Made by a program: the position numbers and the translations under genes
In this document: positions 41,430-50,376 of the stretch, in pieces
Numbering within the stretch: the first letter of the stretch is position 1
Layout of the letters: each line of letters begins with the position of its first letter
Source: an uncultured Clostridia bacterium
GTDB taxonomy: Bacteria; Bacillota; Clostridia; Lachnospirales; Anaerotignaceae
DNA length: 64,000 bases
Assembly: GCA_910586765.1 (NCBI GenBank)
Contig: CAJUJJ010000014.1
Coordinates: 1 to 64,000 of the forward strand
Direction: 5' to 3'
Notes under the pieces: model-generated
The model's database searches: none
What the model saw: only the letters and a program-made list of their open reading frames with translations
What the model was told of the DNA's origin: nothing

Positions 41430-42536
41430 TTATATTTCAATATACATCGTTTTGTTTTCGTTATCCCAAAATAGATGTTGTCGTATGTCACGTCCAAAAA
41501 GTATATTTAATGTTTGTACACAAAGCGGTACATAAAACACATTGTTTTTTATTTCTGGTGAAACAGGTAATTCTGTTGTTTTAGTGTGTGTATCATATTC
41601 TATTGCTGCAATATTAGAATTACATTGAAATATTTTTGCAGTATTATTGTCATAAAGTATTTTAACTGCATATTGTTCTGCATCCCATAATATATTAGTA
41701 TATTCGTCAGGAGTATATAAATTGTAGTTGTAATTATAACAATAATATGTATTCATTTTAATGGCGTGATAGAGAGAACGCAAAGGTACCATAATATATT
41801 CTTGTTTGCTATAAACATTTCCACAAAGTGGAATAATATTGTCATTTAATATACAATACTCACTGTTGTCCGAAAAAGAAAGCCTTCCTTCAAAACGAGG
41901 TTCACTGTATTCTATACATATAATATTTGCCCATTCCATAGTAGCAAAACGAGCATTTAATAGTATATTTTCAGTAGAAGCATTAGCTTGTACATATTTT
42001 CCAGAAAGAGAAAAGTCTTTCATTTCAATGCCGCTATTGTTTTCCCCTTCGGATAATATCATAGTACGATTTAATGTAATTTCGGAGGGTATTGTACTTG
42101 TTTGAGTGATTTCTAATTTAATATAACTACCATTTCCGGAAGCAGTTGCTTTGCAATTTCCTTTTGTTGTTTCAGTAAAAACGTCATTTAAAAAGATACC
42201 TTTGTCAATTTCAAAATATATGCAATCCCCTTTTTTAAAAGTACCTGCTTTTTCTTCTTTTATTTTAATGTATTCTGGTTGAAGTACAACAGCATCATAT
42301 CGACGAAAAACACCTTTTGTAAAAATAGTAATGTTTTCTCCTGAAGATAATGTTATGGGTGTTTGTGTAATTTGAGATGCTTTGTAATTTTCAATATATT
42401 CTTCATAACCATCAGACCTCATAGCAAAAGGTTTTCCAGTAACACCTTTTCTAATGACGTAAGGAGTAGATTGTTCTGCAAATGTAGAATTTGTAAAAAG
42501 TAATAGAAAAATACACAATAAACAACAAAATTTCAT
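41430..42536 (-). CDS. Secreted protein with stalk (copper amine oxidase N-terminal-like) domain, copy 2
   Basis: A 368-residue exported protein with signal peptide (MKFCCLLCIFLLLFTNSTFA). The C-terminal ~150 residues contain the stalk-type pattern: ILNDNIIPLCG, YIMVPLRSLYHAI and a second YVPL-like NNVFYVPLCVQ. The middle is beta-rich with TLNRTMILSEGEN. It is a paralog of the gene upstream, with the same domain order, and lies 15 bases after its stop, so the pair is one operon. Such stalk domains are thought to anchor or spread proteins at the Firmicutes surface. Confidence 0.72.
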   Translation of the reverse strand: MKFCCLLCIFLLLFTNSTFAEQSTPYVIRKGVTGKPFAMRSDGYEEYIENYKASQITQTPITLSSGENITIFTKGVFRRYDAVVLQPEYIKIKEEKAGTFKKGDCIYFEIDKGIFLNDVFTETTKGNCKATASGNGSYIKLEITQTSTIPSEITLNRTMILSEGENNSGIEMKDFSLSGKYVQANASTENILLNARFATMEWANIICIEYSEPRFEGRLSFSDNSEYCILNDNIIPLCGNVYSKQEYIMVPLRSLYHAIKMNTYYCYNYNYNLYTPDEYTNILWDAEQYAVKILYDNNTAKIFQCNSNIAAIEYDTHTKTTELPVSPEIKNNVFYVPLCVQTLNILFGRDIRQHLFWDNENKTMYIEI

Positions 42537-42551
42537 ATTATTTCCCCCTTT

Positions 42552-43679
42552 TTAATGTTCCATTAGCATTGTTTTTGCGGTATCGTCCCAGTACATATAT
42601 TTGCTTATATCCCATCGCAATATTGCTTCTACTGTTTCAGTACAGAGAGGAACATAAAGCACGTTATTTTTGATTTCAGCAGAAACAGGAAGCTCTATTA
42701 TACTATTTTGCTTACGATAGGCACGTATAACAGTCATACTATTGGATTTATCTTGAAAGGAAACACTATAATAATCAGTGTCTCCTATAGTAGCTATTTT
42801 TTGTTCTGTATCCCAGTTTAGATGGAAAACACTAATAGAAGGATTAAAAACGTGTGTTTCACAATAATGGTCGTCTACTATAAAAACGTGATAAAGAGAA
42901 CGCAAAGGCACCATTAAATAATTTTGCTTTAAATAGGTATCATGATATAGAGATATAATATTGTCATTTAGTACACAATAAGAAATACCATTTGCAAATA
43001 AAAGTCTGCCTTCAAAACGAAAACCTTCATAACAATATTCACCATCATAGCACTCCATAGCAGCAAAACGGTTATTCAATATTACATTTTTAGTATTATG
43101 AAATAAATTGTCACCATTAACATATTTTGAAGTTAAAGAAAGTACAAATTCACTTTTTTCTGTAAGACTTTCATTTTTTCCTTCGGACAATATCATAATA
43201 CGATTTAATGTGATTTCAGAGGGAATAGTGCTTGTTTGAGTAATTTCTAATTTGATGTAGCTTCCATTTCCTACAGCAGTGGCTTTCATATCGCCTTGTG
43301 TTGTAATAGAAGAAATATCTTTTAAAAATTTTCCTTTATTTAGTTCAAAATAAATACAATCACCTTTTTTAAGAGAACCAGCTTTTTGTTCTTTTATTTT
43401 AATATATTCTGGGCTGAGTACAGCGGCATTATAAATACGAAAAACACCTTTTGTAGAAATAGTAATATCTTCTCCAGAAGGTAATGTTACAGTTGTTTCT
43501 GTTGTTTGAGAGGCTTTATATTGTTGTAAATATTCTTCATAATTTTCCATTTGAAAAATGAAAGGTGTGCTGTTTTCTTGTTCTTTTTGTTCTTCAATAG
43601 TAGAAGAATGTTGTTCTGCGGAAGCAGTAAAAGGAAATAAAATAATACATAAAAACAATAATAAATATATTTTTTTCAT
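42552..43679 (-). CDS. Secreted stalk-domain protein, copy 1
   Basis: A 375-residue exported protein with signal peptide (MKKIYLLLFLCIILFPFTAS) and the same body as its neighbour: YEEYLQQYKASQTT, TLPSGEDITISTKGVFR, a lipobox-free N-terminus and ILNDN-type followed by YLMVPLRSLYH, then NNVLYVPLCTE near the C-terminus. The start at 43679 is preferred (GAGAGG is eight bases upstream), although the frame is open 39 codons earlier. With copy 2, it is a tandem duplication of a gene otherwise not known to me. Confidence 0.72.
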   Translation of the reverse strand: MKKIYLLLFLCIILFPFTASAEQHSSTIEEQKEQENSTPFIFQMENYEEYLQQYKASQTTETTVTLPSGEDITISTKGVFRIYNAAVLSPEYIKIKEQKAGSLKKGDCIYFELNKGKFLKDISSITTQGDMKATAVGNGSYIKLEITQTSTIPSEITLNRIMILSEGKNESLTEKSEFVLSLTSKYVNGDNLFHNTKNVILNNRFAAMECYDGEYCYEGFRFEGRLLFANGISYCVLNDNIISLYHDTYLKQNYLMVPLRSLYHVFIVDDHYCETHVFNPSISVFHLNWDTEQKIATIGDTDYYSVSFQDKSNSMTVIRAYRKQNSIIELPVSAEIKNNVLYVPLCTETVEAILRWDISKYMYWDDTAKTMLMEH

Positions 43680-43810
43680 AGACATTACCTCTCTTAAAAA
43701 TAAAATGACAGCATAATATATCATTAGTATACCACAATAAGGTATTAATTTTAATACAATATAGAAAATGTAATAAAGTTTTAAGGAATATAACAATTCA
43801 AGTAAAATGA

Positions 43811-43839
43811 TTGCTTTTTGACAGAGAATACATTATACT
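43811..43839 (+). promoter_or_regulatory. Possible promoter of the ecf operon
   Basis: TATACT at 43834-43839 is 17 bases after the weak TTGCTT at 43811-43816. It lies 55 bases before ecfA1. Confidence 0.4.
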
Positions 43840-43893
43840 ATTTCTAGCTGTGAGCAGTTTCTGCCATAGACTATGATAACAGGCGGTGAAAAT

Positions 43894-44760
43894 ATGGAAA
43901 TGATAAAAGCCGAAAATCTGTCTTATGAATACATCAAAGTAACAGAAACAGAAAAAGGCACAAAGCAAGAGAAAATATTAGCATTGAACCATGTTAATCT
44001 GTCCATTGAGCAGGGCAGTTTTGTAGCAGTGCTAGGACATAATGGTTCAGGAAAATCTACATTTGCAAAACATATTAATGCTTTGGTGCGTCCTACAGAG
44101 GGAGTATTGTGGGTAAATGGCTATGATACACAAAATGAAGAATTGATTTGGGATATTAGACAAAGTGCAGGAATGGTATTTCAAAATCCTGATAATCAAT
44201 TAGTAGCGACTGTAGTAGAAGAAGATATTGCTTTTGGCCCTGAAAATATGGGAGTACCTTCTGAACAAATACGAAAAAGAGTAGATGATGCTTTGAATGC
44301 AGTAGGTATGTTAGAATACAAACAACATTCTCCCGCAAAATTGTCGGGAGGACAAAAGCAAAGAATTGCTATAGCAGGTGTACTTGCTATGAAACCAAAA
44401 TGTATCGTATTTGATGAACCTACAGCAATGTTAGACCCTGTAGGCAGAAGAGATGTTATGGATACAATATTACAATTAAATAAAGAGGAAGGTATGACCA
44501 TTGTATTGATTACACACTATATGGACGAGGCAGTAAAAGCAGAGAAAGTGTTTGTAATAGATGATGGTAATATGGTATTAGAAGGAACACCAAAAGAGGT
44601 ATTTCCTCAAGTAGAAACATTAAAAAATTATGGTTTAGATGTACCACAGGTAACAGAAACCGCATATGAATTAAAAAAAATGGGAATTTCTATATCACAA
44701 GATATTTTAACGGTAGAAGAAATGGTAGGTGCAATATGTCAATTAAAATCAACCATTTAA
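43894..44760 (+). CDS. ecfA1: ECF transporter ATPase EcfA1
   Basis: A 288-residue ATP-binding subunit of an energy-coupling factor transporter for vitamins or metals. Walker A GHNGSGKST near residue 50, Q-loop FQNPDNQLVATVVEEDIAFG, signature LSGGQKQRIAIAG and Walker B CIVFDEPTAML are present. ATG 43894 is chosen for GGCGGTGA upstream; an in-frame ATG seven codons earlier lacks one. Its end overlaps ecfA2 by 25 bases. It works with EcfA2 and EcfT and with substrate-binding S components encoded elsewhere. Confidence 0.96.
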   Translation: MEMIKAENLSYEYIKVTETEKGTKQEKILALNHVNLSIEQGSFVAVLGHNGSGKSTFAKHINALVRPTEGVLWVNGYDTQNEELIWDIRQSAGMVFQNPDNQLVATVVEEDIAFGPENMGVPSEQIRKRVDDALNAVGMLEYKQHSPAKLSGGQKQRIAIAGVLAMKPKCIVFDEPTAMLDPVGRRDVMDTILQLNKEEGMTIVLITHYMDEAVKAEKVFVIDDGNMVLEGTPKEVFPQVETLKNYGLDVPQVTETAYELKKMGISISQDILTVEEMVGAICQLKSTI

Positions 44761-45596
44761 CACATATCTATAATGCAGATACAATATTTGAAAAAACAGC
44801 TTTAAATGATGTCAGTATAGAAATACAAAAAGGAGAATTTATAGGACTGATTGGACATACAGGTTCGGGAAAATCTACATTAATACAACATCTCAATGGT
44901 ACAATATCTCCTACATCGGGAGAAATATTACTTGATGGAGAAAATATACACAAAGATAAAACAAAATTAAAAGAAGTAAGGCAAAGAGTAGGACTTGCTT
45001 TTCAATATCCAGAGCATCAACTTTTTGAAATGACAGTATATAAAGATGTAGCATTCGGCCCTACAAATATGAAGCTAACAGAACAAGAAATTGATAAAAG
45101 GGTAAAAGAAGCGTTACAGACAGTAGGACTGAGCGAAGCAGTATATGACAAATCACCTTTTGAACTGTCAGGAGGACAAAAAAGACGTGTAGCAATCGCA
45201 GGGGTATTGGCTATGAACCCAGAAATACTAATATTGGACGAACCAACAGCAGGACTAGACCCTAAAGGCAGAGATGAAATATTACAGGCAATTAAACAAC
45301 TTCATAAACAAAGAGGAATTACAATTATATTGGTTTCTCATAGTATGGAAGATGTAGCAAAATTGGTGGACAGGCTTATTGTAATGGAAAAAGGACATAT
45401 TGCTATGACAGGAACGCCCAAAGAAGTTTTTGCTCGTGTAAGGGAATTAGAAAAAATTGGTCTGGCAGCACCTCAAATTAGTTATGTTATTGCAGCATTA
45501 AAAGAAAAAGGATATGATTTGCCAAAGGATATTTATACAGTAGAAGAAGCAGTAAAAGCGTTGTATACATTGTTGAAAGGAGAGAAACAATTATGA
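44736..45596 (+). CDS. ecfA2: ECF transporter ATPase EcfA2
   Basis: A 286-residue ATPase. Walker A GHTGSGKST near residue 41, Q-loop FQYPEHQLFEMTVYKDVAFG, signature LSGGQKRRVAIAG and Walker B ILILDEPTAGLDP. The ATG at 44736 lies inside the end of ecfA1, and the stop overlaps ecfT. Stand-alone order ecfA1-ecfA2-ecfT is the conserved group II form. Confidence 0.96.
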   Translation: MSIKINHLTHIYNADTIFEKTALNDVSIEIQKGEFIGLIGHTGSGKSTLIQHLNGTISPTSGEILLDGENIHKDKTKLKEVRQRVGLAFQYPEHQLFEMTVYKDVAFGPTNMKLTEQEIDKRVKEALQTVGLSEAVYDKSPFELSGGQKRRVAIAGVLAMNPEILILDEPTAGLDPKGRDEILQAIKQLHKQRGITIILVSHSMEDVAKLVDRLIVMEKGHIAMTGTPKEVFARVRELEKIGLAAPQISYVIAALKEKGYDLPKDIYTVEEAVKALYTLLKGEKQL

Positions 45597-46417
45597 TTAG
45601 AGATATTACAATAGGACAGTATTATCCTGTCAATTCTCCTATACACAGTATGGACGCAAGAGTAAAATTAATTATTACATTTTTATTTATATTGACATTG
45701 TTTTTTGTCAATACATTTTTAGGATATGTTTTTGTAATACTTTGTATGTCAGCAGTGATTAAAACGTCAAAAGTACCTTTAAAATTTATGCTGAAAGGTA
45801 TCAAAGGAATATTGATTATTATATTATTTACAGCATTTATAAACGTTTTTATGACAAGAGGAGAACATATATTATTTGAATGGGGTATTTTTACAGTTAC
45901 GACAGAAGGTATATTAATTGCTGTAAAAATGTGTATTAGAATTGTTTTGCTTGTAGTAGGTTCTTCTATATTAACATTAACTACAACACCTATACAACTA
46001 ACAGATGGTATAGAATATATATTGCGTCCTTTTAAAAAAATAGGTGTGCCAGCACATGAAATTGCTATGATGATGACAATAGCATTACGTTTTATACCAA
46101 CATTGTTGGACGAAACAGATAAAATTATGAAAGCACAACAGGCAAGGGGAGCGGATTTTGACAGCGGAAATTTATTTCAAAGAGCAAAAAGTTTAATTCC
46201 TATATTAGTACCTTTGTTTATATCTTCTTTTCGTAGAGCAGATGAATTAGCTATGGCTATGGAAGCAAGATGTTATCATGGTGATGAAAATAGAACAAGA
46301 ATGAATGTAATGGTATTAAAATCTTCAGATTATAGAGCAGTTGTAATATTAGCAGCATACTGTATTGTATTGATAGTGTTGCGTTTTTTAGCTTCACAGT
46401 TTTCTTTTATATGGTGA
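45593..46417 (+). CDS. ecfT: ECF transporter transmembrane protein EcfT
   Basis: A 274-residue membrane coupling subunit with about five to six helices in the first 130 residues and again near the C-terminus. The cytoplasmic helices carry the two conserved Ala-Arg-Gly-type coupling motifs, including QQARGADFDSG near residue 181 and AMEARCY near 222. The ATG at 45593 overlaps ecfA2, and the end overlaps the truA region. Confidence 0.95.
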   Translation: MIRDITIGQYYPVNSPIHSMDARVKLIITFLFILTLFFVNTFLGYVFVILCMSAVIKTSKVPLKFMLKGIKGILIIILFTAFINVFMTRGEHILFEWGIFTVTTEGILIAVKMCIRIVLLVVGSSILTLTTTPIQLTDGIEYILRPFKKIGVPAHEIAMMMTIALRFIPTLLDETDKIMKAQQARGADFDSGNLFQRAKSLIPILVPLFISSFRRADELAMAMEARCYHGDENRTRMNVMVLKSSDYRAVVILAAYCIVLIVLRFLASQFSFIW

Positions 46418-46422
46418 TAGAT

Positions 46423-47169
46423 ATGAAAAAAAGAATATTATTTACCATTGCATATGATGGCACAGAATATGCAGGTTGGCAAAAACAAAAATATGATGGT
46501 GTCAAGACAGTACAAGCAACATTTGAAAATGCCTGTAAAAAGCTGTTTGGTGAGCAGGATATAGAAGTAATTGGAGCAAGTAGAACAGATGCAGGTGTTC
46601 ATGCAATGGGACAAAGAGCAGTAATAGATATAGAAACACCTATACCAACAGCAAAAATTCCTTTTGCAATACGTTCTTTTTTACCTGATGATATTGTAGT
46701 AAGAAAAGCAGAAGAAGTAGCAGAAAGTTTTCACCCTAGATATGATTGTGTAAAAAAAACATATTGTTATACATTTTATAATGATGATTTTTGTAATCCT
46801 ATTGTGAGAAAAAATAGTGTATTTGTTCATGAAAAATTGGATATACTGGCAATGAAACAAGCAGCAAGTTATTTAATAGGAACACATGATTTTAAATGTT
46901 TTTGTGCAGCAGGAAGTAGTGTCACTACTACCATAAGAACAATATTTGACTGTATAGTGGAAAAAAAAGAGCATTTTGTAACAATTACCATTACAGGAGA
47001 TGGCTTTTTATATAATATGGTTAGAATTATAGCAGGTACATTGCTGGAAGTAGCAAAAGGAAATAAAAAAGCAGAAGATGTGCTTTCTATTATTGATAGT
47101 AAAAATAGAACAAAAGCAGGTATGACTGCTCCTGCAAAAGGATTGACATTACTTGAAATTTATTATTGA
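46423..47169 (+). CDS. truA: tRNA pseudouridine38-40 synthase TruA
   Basis: A 248-residue enzyme that makes pseudouridine at tRNA positions 38-40. The catalytic Asp is in GASRTDAGVHAMGQ near residue 56, with a C-terminal FLYNMVRIIAGTLLEVA segment. ATG 46423 is preferred for GGTGA five bases upstream. Its TGA stop is embedded in the -35 box of the rplM promoter. Confidence 0.95.
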   Translation: MKKRILFTIAYDGTEYAGWQKQKYDGVKTVQATFENACKKLFGEQDIEVIGASRTDAGVHAMGQRAVIDIETPIPTAKIPFAIRSFLPDDIVVRKAEEVAESFHPRYDCVKKTYCYTFYNDDFCNPIVRKNSVFVHEKLDILAMKQAASYLIGTHDFKCFCAAGSSVTTTIRTIFDCIVEKKEHFVTITITGDGFLYNMVRIIAGTLLEVAKGNKKAEDVLSIIDSKNRTKAGMTAPAKGLTLLEIYY

Positions 47170-47194
47170 CAATAGTAGGTTTTTGTAATATAAT
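47166..47194 (+). promoter_or_regulatory. Consensus sigma-A promoter of rplM-rpsI
   Basis: TTGACA (47166-47171), 17-base spacer, TATAAT (47189-47194), a perfect match to the consensus. The TGA of truA is part of the -35 hexamer. Confidence 0.9.
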
Positions 47195-47214
47195 TATTTC
47201 TGTTGTATTGATTT

Positions 47215-47326
47215 GACTTTAGAGCCTTTTGGCTTTAAATATAAGTTTCACAGTGGGGTCTAATAAGTTATGCTTTGCCATAATGGAGATTATATAGTGC
47301 TTTTTCCCAAAGCAATGTATAAAGTC
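47215..47326 (+). promoter_or_regulatory. L13-type mRNA leader before rplM
   Basis: GACTTT (47215-47220) pairs with AAAGTC (47321-47326) to close a structure with hairpins AGAGCC/GGCTTT, TTATG/CATAA around CTTTGC, and GCTTT/AAAGC. L13 leaders are known before rplM in Firmicutes and are thought to mediate feedback by a ribosomal protein. Membership is inferred from position and structure, not from a model search. Confidence 0.7.
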
Positions 47327-47363
47327 AACAGACCAAAACAGTATATTAAGGGAGGTAAATCGT

Positions 47364-47801
47364 ATGAGAACAACATACATAGCGAAAATCGCTGATGTAG
47401 AAAGAAAATGGTATGTTGTAGATGCAACAGACAAAACATTAGGACGTCTGGCATCTGAAATTGCAGCCGTTTTAAGAGGAAAACACAAACCAATGTATGC
47501 ACCAAATGTGGATACAGGAGATTATGTTATTGTAATTAATGCAGAAAAAATAACAGTAACAGGGAAAAAATTAGACCAAAAAATATATGCACATCATAGC
47601 GGATATGTTGGCGGTTTAAAAACAATTACACTGAAAAAACAATTAGAAAAGAAACCAGAAGAAGTGATTAAACACGCTGTAAAAGGTATGCTTCCTAAAA
47701 ATGCACTGGGCAGAAAAATGTTTAGCAAACTTCATGTTTATGCTGGCCCAGAGCACGCACACGCAGCACAAAAACCAGAAGTATTGGAATTAAAATTTTA
47801 A
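47364..47801 (+). CDS. rplM: 50S ribosomal protein L13
   Basis: A 145-residue L13, an early assembly protein. RKWYVVDATDKTLGRLASEI at the N-terminus, GKHKPMYAPNVDTGDYVIV and the H-A-VKGMLPKNALGRKM segment are conserved. The ATG follows GGGAGGTAAATC. First gene of a two-gene operon with rpsI. Confidence 0.98.
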   Translation: MRTTYIAKIADVERKWYVVDATDKTLGRLASEIAAVLRGKHKPMYAPNVDTGDYVIVINAEKITVTGKKLDQKIYAHHSGYVGGLKTITLKKQLEKKPEEVIKHAVKGMLPKNALGRKMFSKLHVYAGPEHAHAAQKPEVLELKF

Positions 47802-47819
47802 TAGGAGGAGGAAGCAAGT

Positions 47820-48212
47820 ATGGCAGCAGCTAGATATTATGGTACAGGCAGAAGAAAATCTTCCGTTGCAAGAGTTTATTTAATGCCTGGTAATGGTAAA
47901 ATTACAATCAATAAAAGAGATATTGATGATTATTTCGGTATGGAAACATTAAAATTAATTGTACGTCAGCCATTAGAATTGACAGAAACAACTGCAAAAT
48001 TTGATGTACTTGTAAATGTATATGGTGGTGGATTTACAGGACAAGCAGGTGCAATTAGACATGGTATTTCAAGAGCATTGTTGGAAGCAGACGCAGATTA
48101 TAGACCAGCTTTGAAAAAAGCAGGATATTTAACTCGTGACCCAAGAATGAAAGAAAGAAAGAAATATGGCTTGAAAGCAGCTAGACGTGCACCACAATTT
48201 AGTAAGAGATAA
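47820..48212 (+). CDS. rpsI: 30S ribosomal protein S9
   Basis: A 130-residue S9 whose C-terminal tail reaches the P-site. YYGTGRRKSSVARVYL near the N-terminus, GAIRHGISRALLEAD and the ending KKYGLKAARRAPQFSKR are conserved. The ATG is behind AGGAGGAG, and a terminator follows. Confidence 0.98.
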   Translation: MAAARYYGTGRRKSSVARVYLMPGNGKITINKRDIDDYFGMETLKLIVRQPLELTETTAKFDVLVNVYGGGFTGQAGAIRHGISRALLEADADYRPALKKAGYLTRDPRMKERKKYGLKAARRAPQFSKR

Positions 48213-48224
48213 TTTTCAAAAAAT

Positions 48225-48265
48225 GCCCTCAAAAACATATTGTTTTTGGGGGTTTTGTGTTTTTA
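48225..48265 (+). terminator. Terminator of rplM-rpsI
   Basis: CCCTCAAAAACA pairs with TGTTTTTGGGGG at 48226-48252 with one G-U pair, followed by TTTTGTGTTTTT. Confidence 0.85.
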
Positions 48266-48316
48266 TGATTTTAGAAGTTATAAATATAAATTTTATAACA
48301 ATTCTGACATAATATG

Positions 48317-48345
48317 TTGAAGGAATTCTTTTTTTGTGTTATAAT
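48317..48345 (+). promoter_or_regulatory. Sigma-A promoter of miaB
   Basis: TTGAAG (48317-48322), 17-base spacer, TATAAT (48340-48345), 53 bases upstream of miaB. Confidence 0.75.
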
Positions 48346-48398
48346 ACTTAAATTATGAAGTATTATAGAAAATGATAGAAATTTAAAAAGGTGGAAGT

Positions 48399-49829
48399 AT
48401 GGTGATGGAAAAAGAGAATACTACCATAGCAACAGCTGAGCTGGAAAAGCAGCAGGAGTATATGAGTAAAATGAGAATATACCTTTCCGAACTGGAACAA
48501 AAAACGGGACAAAAACAAAGTTATTTTGTACTAACAACGGGTTGTCAAATGAACGCTCACGACTCCGAAAAATTAGCTGGTATGCTTGAAAATATGGGAT
48601 ATGTGGAAAGTCCGACAGAAGAATATGCGGATTTTGTAATATATAATACTTGCTGCATTAGAGAAAACGCAGAAGAAAAAGTATATGGCAGATTAGGTAG
48701 ATTAAAATATTATAAAAGCAAAAACAAAAATATGAAAATTGCATTATGCGGCTGTATGACACAGCAAGATATTGTAATAGAAAAATTGCAAAAATCTTAC
48801 AAATATGTAGATATAGTTTTTGGAACATTTAATTTATATAAATTGCCTGAGTTATTATATAATAGTATACACACAGAAGGAACACTTTTTGATATTTGGA
48901 AAGATGCAGGGGAAATAATAGAAGATATACCTACATTATATAAAAGTAAATTTCAAGCCTCTGTAAATATTATGTATGGCTGTGAAAATTTTTGTTCCTA
49001 TTGTATTGTACCTTATGTAAGAGGAAAAGAAAGAAGCAGAAAGCCAGAAGATATTATTAATGAAATTGAACAGTTAGTGAAAAATGGTACAAAGGAAGTA
49101 ATGTTATTAGGGCAAAATGTAAATTCTTATGGAAAAAACTTACAAACACCACTTTCTTTTGCAAAATTATTGCAAAAAATAAATGATATAGATGGTTTGG
49201 AGAGAATACGTTTTATGACATCTCACCCAAAAGATTTATCAGATGAGTTAATTGAAACAATAAAAAATTGTAAAAAAGTTTGCAATTATATTCATCTACC
49301 TATACAATCAGGAAGTAGTGCTATTTTAAAAAAAATGAATAGACGTTATACAAAAGAGCAATATTTAGGATTAGTAAAAAAATTAAAAAATGCTGTAGAA
49401 GATATTACCATTAGTACAGATATTATTGTAGGTTTTCCGGGAGAAACAGAAGAAGATTTTCAACAGACGTTAGATGTAGTTCGTCAAGTAAAATATTGTA
49501 CTGCATTTACATTTATTTATTCCAAACGTTCTGGTACGCCTGCAGCAAAAATGGAAAATCAAATACCAGAAGAAATTGTAAAAGATAGATTTAATAGATT
49601 GCTTGATGTGCTAAATCCTATTGTGGAAGAAATTCATAAAAAACAAGTTGGAACAATAGCAGAGGTATTAGTGGAAGAAGTCAGTAAACAAAATAGCAGT
49701 ATATTAACAGGCAGAACTGAAAATAATACATTAGTACATTTTGAAGGAGAAAAAGAATTAATTGGCACTATATTGCCAGTAAAAATTATAGATAGTAAAA
49801 CATTTTATGTAATTGGAGAAAGGGTATGA
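48399..49829 (+). CDS. miaB: tRNA-2-methylthio-N6-isopentenyladenosine synthase MiaB
   Basis: A 476-residue radical-SAM methylthiotransferase that converts i6A37 to ms2i6A37. N-terminal UPF0004 domain with three cluster Cys (TTGCQMNAHDSEK, YNTCCIRENA, ALCGCM), radical-SAM CxxxCxxC in GCENFCSYCIVPYVRG near residue 194, and a C-terminal TRAM domain. ATG 48399 has AGGTGG four bases upstream; ATG 48405 has the same site at ten. It acts after MiaA, also encoded in this window, and needs Fe-S assembly (nifS/nifU). Confidence 0.95.
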   Translation: MVMEKENTTIATAELEKQQEYMSKMRIYLSELEQKTGQKQSYFVLTTGCQMNAHDSEKLAGMLENMGYVESPTEEYADFVIYNTCCIRENAEEKVYGRLGRLKYYKSKNKNMKIALCGCMTQQDIVIEKLQKSYKYVDIVFGTFNLYKLPELLYNSIHTEGTLFDIWKDAGEIIEDIPTLYKSKFQASVNIMYGCENFCSYCIVPYVRGKERSRKPEDIINEIEQLVKNGTKEVMLLGQNVNSYGKNLQTPLSFAKLLQKINDIDGLERIRFMTSHPKDLSDELIETIKNCKKVCNYIHLPIQSGSSAILKKMNRRYTKEQYLGLVKKLKNAVEDITISTDIIVGFPGETEEDFQQTLDVVRQVKYCTAFTFIYSKRSGTPAAKMENQIPEEIVKDRFNRLLDVLNPIVEEIHKKQVGTIAEVLVEEVSKQNSSILTGRTENNTLVHFEGEKELIGTILPVKIIDSKTFYVIGERV

Positions 49830-49836
49830 TTGAAAA

Positions 49837-50244
49837 ATGGCATCTGTATATGAATTAGCAAGAGAGCTGGGAAAAGAATTGATGAATACACCAGAAGTAG
49901 AACAGCTTTTGCAAGCAAAAAAAGTATATGAAGCAGATACAGAAATTGTAAGATTAGTAAAAGAATATGGTGAAATGCAGCAGGATTTTGAAATCCGTTT
50001 TGCAGCAGGAAAAACAACAGAAGAAGAACAAAAATCTTTTTCAGAAGAAATGCAAAAAAGAGGAGAAGTAATTAAAGCAAATGAAGCAGCAGCAAATTTG
50101 TTTGCCGCAGAGTCAAAATTTAATCAATTTATTAGTTCTGTATTTTCTATTGTAACAGCAACATTAGCTGGAGATGACCCAAGTCAAACAGGCGGGTGCA
50201 GCCCTGATTGCTGTGCTTCCTGCGGAGGCGGCTGCCATTCATAA
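49837..50244 (+). CDS. YlbF-family protein with Cys-rich tail
   Basis: A 135-residue, mostly helical protein of the YlbF/YmcA family (Com_YlbF), first ~110 residues. The last ~15 residues are Cys-rich: CSPDCCASCGGGCHS, with five Cys and a His. In Bacillus, YlbF acts with YmcA and YaaT in a complex affecting phosphorelay and RNase Y, reported to contain iron-sulfur clusters. Partner genes are not visible here. The ATG follows TTGAAAA, only a weak site, seven bases after the miaB stop, so translation may be coupled. Confidence 0.85.
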   Translation: MASVYELARELGKELMNTPEVEQLLQAKKVYEADTEIVRLVKEYGEMQQDFEIRFAAGKTTEEEQKSFSEEMQKRGEVIKANEAAANLFAAESKFNQFISSVFSIVTATLAGDDPSQTGGCSPDCCASCGGGCHS

Positions 50245-50305
50245 TAAAATAAGTAATAACATTTTTGAAAAATATAAAATAAAAGTGAGAATACTTTTTA
50301 TTATC

Positions 50306-50340
50306 AATGCCCGAATTGACATAAAGCGATTCGGGTATTA
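50306..50340 (+). terminator. Probable terminator or attenuator before mutS
   Basis: AATGCCCGAAT (50306-50316) pairs with ATTCGGGTATT (50329-50339) with one G-U pair. A weak T run (CTTTTG) follows. It may end the miaB-ylbF unit. Confidence 0.55.
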
Positions 50341-50376
50341 CTTTTGATAAAACATCATTGAGAAAGGAGATTTGAC

